A stretch of DNA of 34,631 nucleotides, from positions 1-34,631 of the forward strand of contig JSYX01000300.1 in assembly GCA_000787465.1 (NCBI GenBank). The letters are read 5' to 3'. Made by a program: the position numbers and the translations under genes. Under the pieces are notes generated by a model, which saw only the letters and a program-made list of their open reading frames with translations, did no database searches and was not told the origin of the DNA. Shown piece after piece: positions 9,985-18,556 of the stretch (its first letter is position 1; each line of letters begins with the position of its first letter). The stretch is from Thermomucor indicae-seudaticae (lineage: Eukaryota > Mucoromycota > Mucoromycetes > Mucorales > Lichtheimiaceae).

Positions 9985-12087
9985 TCATTCGAAATCTCTT
10001 CTTCTCATGCTGGATGTCCGGTCTTCCCGTACGAAATCTCTCCTTTTCTTTCCCGTGTTCTTATCATCATGGTAACTTCTCCTTCTCGTGCTGTTATCAT
10101 CATAATAATTTCTTCTTCTCCTGTTGTTGTCATCATCATCATAGCCTCTTCGAGAATCTCGTTCGAAAGAATCTCTTCTTCTTCTTATCATGCTGTTATC
10201 ATCACGCGATCTCCTGGACTCGTCTCCTCGTCCTCTCCACATCCTATCTGATGACGATGACCGTTGTCTCCGCTCGGTGCCCCGTCTAGGAGATCCCAGC
10301 CCAAGTCTCTGTAAAAAGCTTTCCGAAAGATAGGGTATCTCTTCATATCCAATGGATCGCAGGAAGTCTTGACCATGCTTGACTGCCGTAGATCTCTCCT
10401 GACCCAGTTCAGCCATGCGGGATGAGTCTATATTAATAATAATTGCATGAGTCTACATGTCGGATCAATAGCGGACAACATGTATTCGTTTCTTACAGTA
10501 TCCAAGATAAGCGGTGTAGATTTCATCCACGGTCGCGGACTCAAGCTTTTTGATGGCCATCTTTATAAACTTGTCTGCATTTGCCTTTTCTTCGTCCGTA
10601 ATCGTGGGCGGGACCAAGTTTTGCACTGGTAAATCACCGATTTCCGACGTGACAAACGAAGCCTCGAACGGCGCCAGAAGCATAATGCCCTCGCCTGACT
10701 TGCCCGCACGGCCTGTCCGACCCAGCCGATGAATGTACGTTTCGCGCGAAGACGGTATGCCGATTTGCAAAACCAGGGATACGTCCGGGTAATCCACTCC
10801 GCGCGCAGACACATCCGACGTGACCAGGATCGAGCCCGGCCGCGCCTTTTTGAACTGTTGCGAGATCCGCGACCGGGCCTCCTGCCTCTTGTTCGAGTGC
10901 AACTCAAACACGATCCGGTCCTGGACCAAGAATTTCAACAGCTGAGCGTAGGCCATGGTCGATCTTGTGGTTGGCAAGAACACAATGATCTTGCCCTTCT
11001 GCGCGGCGTCGTAGTTGTGCAAAAGGTTCTGAAGCAGATACAGATGTTCGGAGTAGGGCGCAATGATGGCCGACTGCTTGACATGCATGTGCGTGTTGAC
11101 GTCCTCCTCGCCCACGGTATCGATGAGGTCGAATTTGTTGCGCTGAAAGGCGAACTGGTTGATGCTTTGGCGGATCTCGGGCGACAGGGTGGCAGAGAAG
11201 AGCATGGTCTGACGCTGCCTGGGCAGTTTCCTCAGGATACGCTGGATCTCGTCCTTGAAGCCCATATCAACCAATTGATCGGCTTCGTCCAGGATCAAGA
11301 CCTTGGTGTTCTGCGCCGTCTTGTAAAAGGTGCGGTCTGAATTCAAGAAGTCGAGAAGGCGGCCAGGGGTGCCGACAATGATATCGCAGCGACGACTGTA
11401 GACGAGCTTGTCGAGCTGTCTGCGCTTCGAATCGCCGCCGATGAAACAGCCGACTTTCCAGGGAAGATATTTGACCAGCTTGGTTGCCTCTTCTGCAATC
11501 TGAGACGCGAGTTCGCGGGTCGGCGACACGATAAAGATGGACGCGCCCTCGTAGTCCTTTGGGTCCTGTGTCTTGCGCAAAGCATTGTCGAGCGCGGCAA
11601 TCAAAAAGGCCAGGGTTTTGCCGGTGCCGGTCTTGGCTTTCACGAAAATGTCCTGCTCGTTCGGAAGCCGGGTCAGGACCGCTTCCTGAACAGTCGACAT
11701 GGTCTTGTACTTGAAAACTCGGGTCAGGGCCAGTTGGACGTTGTGATCGAGGGCTGCGATTTCGCTGAATTTCGGAGGTGCTGCTGGCGTTTGTTGCGAG
11801 ACTTCTACCTTTGCTTCTTCTTCTTCTGCTGCTGCTGCTGCTGTATCATTGTCCAGCTGTCTGACAAGTCGACTTGTGTGAAGCAGCACGGACGGTGCCC
11901 ATCGAAGGTTGCTTAGCGCAGGCTGGGTCACAATGGCAGATCGTGCTGCTATATAAAGTTCTAGTCAGTTTAACAAACAAAAAAAACAAGGACGACCAAG
12001 CCGTCGAGGCTCACACTGTATTGGAAGTCTTGCATGGACGGCGATCCGAGGCAGGCCTCGGATTAAAACGGTTGCTCTATGCAGCAT
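9985..12087 (-). CDS. Mitochondrial DEAD-box RNA helicase, MSS116-like
   Basis: Three exons (12015-12087, 10497-11948 and 9985-10427) give 655 aa. The first exon supplies an ATG and a basic, hydroxylated presequence (MLHRATVLIRGLPRIAVHAR) suited to mitochondrial import. Helicase motifs in order: Q motif around MSTVQEAVL, AKTGTGKT (I), SPTRELASQ (Ia), GTPGRLLDF (Ib), DEADQ (II), SATLS (III), VTSDVSARGVDYP (V) and YIHRLGRTGRAGKSGEG (VI). The MSS116 C-terminal extension follows (AYLGYYSSRMAEL, FLQRLGLGSP), then a roughly 95-residue tail of R, D and S repeats. Family members are ATP-dependent RNA chaperones for mitochondrial intron splicing and translation. The large second exon alone would need a GTG start; the upstream exon, joined through a GTGAGC donor, solves this. 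Confidence 0.93.
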
Positions 12088-12369
12088 AACTGTTTGACAA
12101 AAGGAACAAGGAAGGGAAAAAAATTCAAAATGGACGGGCAATAAACAAAAAAGGAAGGAATCCGAAAATCAAGGCAGACTACTTTTGGGTGGCTTACAAT
12201 TGGGCCCGGTTGCTCTCGACAGACCAAGAACTGAGGCTGTCAAATGAAGTGCGGATTGCAATGAACTGCTTCAAATAAAATGCGGATCAGAGGTGTATAG
12301 CCCAATTGTTTGTTTGAGGAACTGTACAAAGGAGAACCAATGGAAGGTCATTCGCTAAGACATAGTTCA

Positions 12370-12381
12370 CTAGTATATATA
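12370..12381 (+). promoter_or_regulatory. Possible TATA element for the plus-strand gene downstream
   Basis: TAGTATATATAG is followed by a CT/CA-rich leader-like stretch and precedes the spliced plus-strand frames at 12.77-13.14 kb. The distance to the first recognised exon is long, so the link is tentative. Confidence 0.25.
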
Positions 12382-12770
12382 GTAGTCACGTACTGCTCCA
12401 TAACGTGATACCCACCACGGAAAGCAATCCTGTCTCGTATCCTCTCTCACATATCACAGCATCACACAGCATTTCTAAGAATCCAATCGGGTAAAAGTTT
12501 GAGAGAGAGAAAAAATATCAGCTACGTATCTTCCCGCCACAGTAAGAGTGATTGGTATTGTTCCAGAGTAATATACCTCTTGTACCTGTCATCGGCAACG
12601 ACGACAGAATTTCGTACATCGGTAAAGTTTCTTCTCTATTTAAACAAGAGCGCATCCAATTGCAATGAAAGGGAACCTCTTTTATTCAGTCTCGCTGACG
12701 TCTGATCTACCTTTCCATTGTTTCGGCTATTGTGCTCTATGTCATTTGTCATACTAAGCATCACTCACAG

Positions 12771-13142
12771 TGGGGGCTATCCCGTACAGGGAGGAGAAGG
12801 ACAAAACCAACGCTTTCCGAAAGTACACTCGCTGGTACGACTGGCTCGTAATTGCCACGCGATGAGTTGGTTCCCACCACATTTCCGCAATCTTGTTGAC
12901 GCCGTCCTGGGTTTTTTCAGTTGGCGGCCTATTTGGCCAAGTTCTCAAAAAACCGTGAGCCCAGCGATGGTCGAGCCAGATGGGCCTTGGGGTATGGCCC
13001 GGCTTGTTACCCGGAACGCTTTCACTTTTACTCCTTGTGCATGGTCTGTGTTGAAGCTGTTGGAATCGATGCAGCAATCCTTGAGTCCGCTATCATCTGG
13101 GTTGTGCCCATGATGTCTGAAAATACACAAGCAAACACGTGA
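12771..13142 (+). CDS. 3' part of an unknown two-or-more-exon gene
   Basis: Two exons join cleanly: 12771-12847 (acceptor CACAG, with a near-consensus branch TACTAAG upstream) and 12921-13142 (intron 12848-12920, GTAATT...TTTTTTCAG, 73 nt). The peptide contains PYREEKDKTNAFRKYTRWYD, YLAKFSKNREPSDGRARW and GYGPACYPERF, then a hydrophobic stretch (AGIDAAILESAIIWVV-like) and ends SENTQANT. I do not recognise the family. The first exon(s) are not located; only one ATG (12665) lies in the leader and its phase does not connect. A canonical GTGAGC inside the second exon (about 12954) allows another splicing pattern. It could be a remnant. Confidence 0.35.
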
Positions 13143-14162
13143 CGATGCATCCAACCCGCTCTGATCTTTTCACTGCGTCGAGTTCAATACCGTTTCTGAA
13201 GTATCAAACTCCAACTGTCAATACTTGAAATGCCGCCCATTTCACTGCTTGAAACCTGGAGTTTCAGCACGTGAAAGGGTATCAGAAAGGCGCGCCCTGA
13301 TTCACGCCATGTACTTTATAACATGAATTTCCCTGCGTGAAAGGGTAGAAAAGCAACAGCAAGAAGTCAAAAACGGGGTTTTATGGCCCACTGTCGTAGC
13401 CAGATCTTTAGTTGTTATTGAAAAACTTTTTGTCCACTTGACAAGAAACACGCGGTCTCATTTTTTGGTTTGGAGAATATAGAATCAGATTTCAAGAAAA
13501 GATAGGGTGTGCAGAAGACCCTCCGCTGTCTGCGGGTCAATTCTCGATACTCGTAGGAGGCTTCCTTTCCAGCGTTCGTGACCGCGCGATTGACGGTCTT
13601 TCGTGACGTGTCATAATCATCGTCTGCGTTTGGAGAACCTGTTCATCGTAGCAAAAGTTCTATATCAAGCATATAGATAGGAATAACGTCTTTTTTTATA
13701 TTCCAATGGAGGGCTCTCACAAAACAGAATGCGTTGTATCCAGAGTCACTCGACACGAAAACTCACCAGCTGTGTGAGACGCACTGTCAAGAAGGGGAGG
13801 CCCAAGACAATAAACTGGAACGTGCATCAGGGGAGGTGTCCGAACGTTCATATAGCAGTGTCAATTTTTGCTGACTGAGCCCCGCGAAGAGCTGCTTTGC
13901 GTTATGTGTGCACAATTGCATGACCAGAGTCGGCAATAAAAAACACTGTGAGGGGATAACTACGACACTCGAACATTGTAGTTCTAAAGCCATAAGAGAA
14001 AGGCACTGATATAAGAATTTACTGGCAAAAGTCGAACTGCACTAATATCTTTTACAAGGAAAAAACTACATTCATACTAACAAAGAGAAACGATGTGCAA
14101 GTTGTAGATAGGAGAGCCATCGTCTCTGGATAGCGCTTTTTGACCCTATTACACAGAGTACA
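13143..14162. other. Stretch without a supported gene
   Basis: Low-information DNA. The string CGTGAAAGGGTA occurs twice (about 13271 and 13338). Short minus-strand frames (for example 13787-13993) show no motif. Confidence 0.45.
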
Positions 14163-14164
14163 TA

Positions 14165-14296
14165 CAGTGGTCCCTCGATTTTTTTCCGCCTCGATTTTTT
14201 CCGCCCTTACATTTTTCCACTTTCCTAGAGGTCAATCCGCTGAACACTTATACGTGTAACTCCCAATCCGCGGCGGAAAAAATTGGAGGACCACTG
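14165..14296. mobile_element. MITE with ~25-bp terminal inverted repeats and TA target duplications
   Basis: The 132-bp element begins CAGTGGTCCCTCGATTTTTT and its other end, reverse-complemented, begins CAGTGGTCCTCCAATTTTTT. Both ends are followed by CCGCC. It is flanked by TA on each side (14163-14164 and 14297-14298). CAGTGG ends with TA duplication are typical of Tc1/mariner-pogo elements. There is no coding capacity. A partial copy of the TIR motif (CCTCGATTTTTTCCGCC) repeats just inside the left end. It sits about 90 bp beyond the stop of the minus-strand coiled-coil gene. Confidence 0.85.
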
Positions 14297-14386
14297 TATA
14301 GCTTCTTTGAGACGTTCTGACTTCGCCTCGTTCCCTGGCCAAATCCGTCTCTCAACGTTTCTGGATGGCAGAGCTTTTTCTGCAGT

Positions 14387-14724
14387 TCAGCCCCGCAGAA
14401 TTTCAACAGTTTGCTCAAGATAAAGTATCCACGCATCGCGTTTTGTGGCAATAGCAGTGGCATCTTCGAGTCGGTGCTCTAAGTCAGCAGGGGTATGCTT
14501 AGGCCGCTCGTCCATTTTTACTTTTTTCCTCAGCCACATCCTTGCAGACTCTTACCTTTGATGGCTTTGGATTTTGTAGGCGACGGCGTCGGGGACGGCA
14601 AGGACAGGTGATGGGCTGGAGACGCAGATGAAGGTGGGGCCAGAACGGAACGGGTGCAGGTGTCGGAGGAGCCGGACGTCTCGTCAGCTTGCCGTAGAAA
14701 AGATGCAATGTCATAGACGCACAA
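14387..14724 (-). CDS. Proline/serine-rich coiled-coil protein, inverted paralogue 1 (partial)
   Basis: An exon covers at least 14556-14724 (no ATG found, so the 5' end is missing), followed by intron 14479-14555 (GTAAGA...CTTAG) and exon 14387-14478. It encodes a P/S/T-rich linker (SPAHHLSLPSPTPSPTKSK) and then a coiled-coil segment (HRLEDATAIATKRDAW, LYLEQTVEILRG). The coiled coil matches the plus-strand neighbour at 15.3-15.6 kb position for position (ADL..R.E.A...K.RD....LEQ). It is shorter at the C-terminus than its paralogue, so it may be truncated. Function unknown. Confidence 0.45.
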
Positions 14725-15113
14725 ACAGAGGAGGGCGCAAAACCAAGATTTTTACATAGCATTCTGGTGTTCATCATGATTGCTTGCAGTAATAAAAGTG
14801 GGAAACGGATATTGGGTTCGACAAGGTAAAACCATCCAATTTATTTGGAGGGCCTTGCCCAATAAAATTAGCAAAGAGACTAGGGGAGGGAAGGGTCGCT
14901 TTTCTTGGGAAGGGCGGAGAAAAAATTGGGGCCCTTCAAATAAATTCAATCATTTTCCCTCTTTGAACACGACATTTCTTCCTTCCTCCTTTTATTTCTT
15001 CCTCCTTTTACTGTAACCACCATGATTAACAAGAGAAATTTTATCAAAGCCTTGGTCCTTGCCCTGCTCTGTTTGAGCTTGTACGACATTTATGACTTTT
15101 TTCCTTTTTGCAG

Positions 15114-15621
15114 CACGCTCAGCAGAGACGAGCACCATCTCCTCGTCCGACGCCAACACCCGTTTTCCCTCCCCCGCCTCCGACACCAGTTTCTCCCGCG
15201 CTTGCGGTTCCGCCGCCGTCACCTCGATGCGCCGAACCCAACGAAGTTAGAGTCTGCAAAGGTATGACTGAGGAAAAGCAAAATGGAAAAGATGACATAA
15301 GTATATCCCTGACTGTCTTCTATAGAGCTGGCCAAGCAGCTGAGAGCCTGTACTGAAGAGAAAGAAGAAATGTCGGCTCGCAGGCACAGCCTGATGAGCG
15401 AATTGGAACGAAGCAAGCGGAACGTCGCAGACCTGCAACTACGACGAGAAGAAGCCTTTGTGGCCATGAAAGCGCGTGACGAACGCATTTCTCTCCTGGA
15501 GCAACAAATTGCAGATCTCCAAGTGCAAGTCCGCGTGAGCAGTGCCACGCAGCGGCGTTTATCCGCCGAAATAGCTCGTCTCCGCCGAGAGTTGAACGAG
15601 CAGGATGCGGACGTTGACTGA
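15114..15621 (+). CDS. Proline-rich coiled-coil protein, inverted paralogue 2 (5' end unresolved)
   Basis: Exons are 15114-15261 (acceptor TTTTTGCAG) and 15326-15621, with a 64-nt intron (GTATGA...TATAG) and matching phase. The product has a proline-rich part (RPTPTPVFPPPPPTPVSP), then EVRVCKELAKQLRACTEEKE and a long heptad-containing helix ending RLRRELNEQDADVD. The frame is closed by TGA 15619-15621. The first exon is uncertain; ATG 15022 would need an unusual GTCCTT donor. Homologous DNA to paralogue 1 includes GAGTCTGCAA and CTGAGGAAAA around the splice site. It is probably a lineage-specific structural protein; function unknown. Confidence 0.5.
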
Positions 15622-15949
15622 AAGAGTTTTTTATTTCTTTTTATTGCTATTCTTTTTTATTGTTATCAATATAAGCGCAATTCCCATTTTCCGTTCTTGT
15701 GACTAAACCATATATCAGTGCCTTCCGTTTATGAGCTTACAAATTACAATTGTGACTTTGCCCCTGGTACTCGTTTGTTCTGCAAACTCTGGTCATACGA
15801 CCTGCCCAAAGCATCTAAGCCCTTGTGTGGCTCAGTTTGTGTAGAGTGGACGTTAACGACGGTAGACCGACTAAACTGATTTTGATACCGGCTAGGATGC
15901 CAGCAGGATGTAGCGCCCTTCTGAAGGAAACCTGCCATCCTAGGACAGG

Positions 15950-16375
15950 ACGAAAGGATGCAATTCTTCGGAAAAGACCCGTTGTTTAATTTCGTCTTGG
16001 AAGCGTTTGAAAACCACATGATCTCCTGCGACGTTCACAGCGAATGACAAACCGCTATAAAGGAGAAAACGACTCAATTCCATTACCGTCACTCCTGCCC
16101 TGATTCTCTCTATATGTTCTGTATGTGTGTTCCACCGAATTAACACCTGGCCATTCCCTCTTTCTGAGAGCTGCGCAAATATCGGCCATTATTACCAAAA
16201 TGTAAAAGCAAGCGATCTCTTCCATTGACAGTAAAAGGATATCAACGTTATCGGCATGATTGGCAATCTGGATCTGGCTTTCTGAAACAATATAGGAAGA
16301 CGACAGCTTTATAAGTTCAACCTTGAAGGATCTGATTTTTCCTGTGAAGCTGAACTTTCTTTTTTCCTCACACAT
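15950..16375 (-). CDS. Candidate exons of an unknown protein
   Basis: Two open minus-strand frames have protein-like composition. The first (about 16150-16375) includes KIRSFKVELIKLSSSYIVSE, SQIQIANHADNVDILLLSME and DICAALRKREWPG. The second (about 15957-16110) includes MELSRFLLYSGLSFAVNV and GDHVVFKRFQDEIKQRVFSE and ends at a stop near 15957. A possible donor follows REWP (GTGTTA), but no clean splice joins the two frames. I do not recognise the family; it may be a gene fragment. Confidence 0.3.
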
Positions 16376-16429
16376 CGCGAAGCTATTCTAGATTTTACAG
16401 TGTCTTACTCAAAATTTCACAAGGGAACA

Positions 16430-17560
16430 CGCACAAAGAAAGCGCAGCCAATCTGACAGCAGCAGTCAGGAGCAACAGACACGTACAAAGCGTTTGCGGA
16501 GCGAAACTGAAAGCAGCACCGGCAGGGGGCGAAGTCGAGACCGGTAGCAGCTCCTTCATGAAGCCCAACAATAGCACATCGCTGGCGGCGTTACGCGTAG
16601 ATGTCTCCGCCTTGACGCAAGCCAATACCGTGTCGGTTCGTGAGGTATTGGGTACTGGGCGGCGACTGCAATGCGCCGCTTCAACGTCTGCGCAGGGTCA
16701 GAACTGAAAGCGTCAGCGCAAGAGTCGCAGAAGCAACAGAAAGCAGAATACGAGCGAACTCACGCGGAGCCGGCAGAAGCGACGCGGCGCTTGGCAAATA
16801 AGGACAACGAGATCTGCGAGCGAGATTCCAACGACGTCTGAGAACAGCCGATCAGAAAGACGAAACATTACGGCGTGCTCTACAGCAAAAGACAGCGGTT
16901 GAATGATGACGAGGAGCAGTTGGTGTGCGAAAATGCAGCTATGAGTCAGTTGGACGCAGGAAGCGGATAACTGTAAGCAACGGTTTGTGGAGCAGAAGGC
17001 GGCATTGCGGCGGAAAGAACAAGCATCCGAAGCACTGGAGCGGGTTATACAGGAACAAAAAAAGAAGACAACGAGAGATATTTCAACATGGATTGACAGA
17101 AGGAGCTCGGGAAACAATGAAGAAGGAAACAGTGATACGCAAGCTGTTGTGGAGCAATCAGACAACAAATAGAAGACCATGCTCAGTGATTGATGACTAC
17201 GGTCAATAATGATGAAACAATCTTGTACAGGGATCATCTAGCCGACGCACTTTACAAGACCACCTCCGACATCGACACGATGGCAAAGATAGTAGCAGAA
17301 AGGGAGACGTTGATGAAAGGGACGTGTTGCTCGGCAAACTGGAACAAGAAGCCGCTAGAAGAACCGACTCGAACAAGTCACCGAACGCGATATCTTTTTC
17401 CTGAACACAGTCTGCGATCTGAGCTCTGGAAAGGTACCGCCACCGAGCACCAGCAATAAGTCGGCTTCTTCAGGAACGGGTGGAACGCTTAGAGCCACAG
17501 CATGACCGAGACGCAGGGCGCGAGCCGACGGCTCAAGGAGAACATTACGTACGTTGATGC
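16430..17560 (+). pseudogene. Decayed coiled-coil protein gene
   Basis: Plus-strand fragments in several frames have strong coiled-coil composition: SELKASAQESQKQQKAEYER, EATRRLANKDNEICERD, EQKAALRRKEQASEALERVI and DALYKTTSDIDTMAKIVAER. They are separated by stops and frame changes that no intron set explains. The order suggests one long helical protein. It lies next to the inverted proline-rich/coiled-coil pair, but direct homology to them is not shown. The long minus-strand frame 16713-17237 is treated as its shadow. Confidence 0.45.
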
Positions 17561-18556
17561 AATAGGGTCGAGAATCCGGAGACGACAGCTCGCACGTTTG
17601 AAACTTGTACAAACACCTGTGCATTTTCTTGCTGTGAATATCCGTGCAGCATCTTCTTTGTTGATATTGGTGCAGATTCTTTATTTTTCTCTGGATCAAT
17701 ACATAGAGCAGTGCGTTTAGTTATAACTTTACAAGCTGGCAGTCGCGACTTTTGATAATGCAGACTCCTAACGCACATAAGCTCTCAGTGGGTGGGTGGG
17801 GATCAGTCAGCGATGGTATACAAAGTGCGGATACTCGTGGCCTACAGGTAGCCGAAACTCGTTTGTCCCTTGAAATCCGATCCAACTGGACCAAAACTTT
17901 CTCGATAACAACGAACTTGCATGATTTTAGTCTGCCATCGCGTTGGGCGTGTTGCGGTTGGGCGTTCCGACATGGTGCCGCGTTCGGACTTTTGTTGCAT
18001 GGGCGTGGTGTGCAGAAACTTCCATTGCAATACTGAAGCCCCATATACGACCACGGAATCCTGTCGCGCGGGTATTTACACTTTTGAACAGAAACGTGTT
18101 CGCGAGCCACAAGACTAGATCAGCTTATAGATTCATGAACGTGTTTGAGCATAAAGGCGAATGGGCAAGCTTTTCTTGACCACCACCATTTGTGTAATCA
18201 GCCACAGATGAATACTCGAAGAAATTGGTATACAAATTTGTTCTGTTCATATACTGCATTTTGAGGGAGGGTTCGCACAACTAGAAATGCGATTTACACC
18301 AACTGAATGGCCAAGTTTGCGCTGTAGGTTATAAAAATTGACACTATTAGACACCACGTTTTACGTAACAGCCTTTTATCCGTACATACTTTACGAGAGC
18401 AAAGCTTGGCTCAGTTGATGCAAGCATCCCCAATAGCACAAGCATTCCCTTTCAGTGAGTACTGAGCGAAAACGGGTATGGATCAGAAGCTTACCAAAGT
18501 AAATTGTAAACATCAAACGGTGTTTTCTACCGCGATATCGAATGGTTGATAGTCGG
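17561..18556. other. Stretch without a supported gene, downstream of the Fanzor gene
   Basis: Several overlapping open frames at 17.7-18.2 kb on both strands contradict one another and show no motif. The part next to the Fanzor stop (about 18200-18556) is where a guide RNA would be expected in an active element; no structure could be computed here. Confidence 0.4.

Noticed and set aside
9949..10251. Plus-strand serine/hydrophobic open frame
   Set aside because: It is the antisense of the R/D/S-repeat tail of the helicase.
9985..10416. Separate small Arg-rich gene
   Set aside because: Intron 10428-10496 joins it in phase to the helicase, and its start matches the MSS116 C-terminal extension.
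10729..11340. 203-codon plus-strand open frame
   Set aside because: It is antisense to the DEAD-box helicase core, a codon-bias shadow.
16713..17237. 174-codon minus-strand hydrophobic/cysteine frame
   Set aside because: It lies opposite coiled-coil-like plus-strand fragments and looks like their complement; no start context or motif.
17721..18180. Overlapping open frames on both strands
   Set aside because: Mutually exclusive, without motifs or splice support; treated as random.
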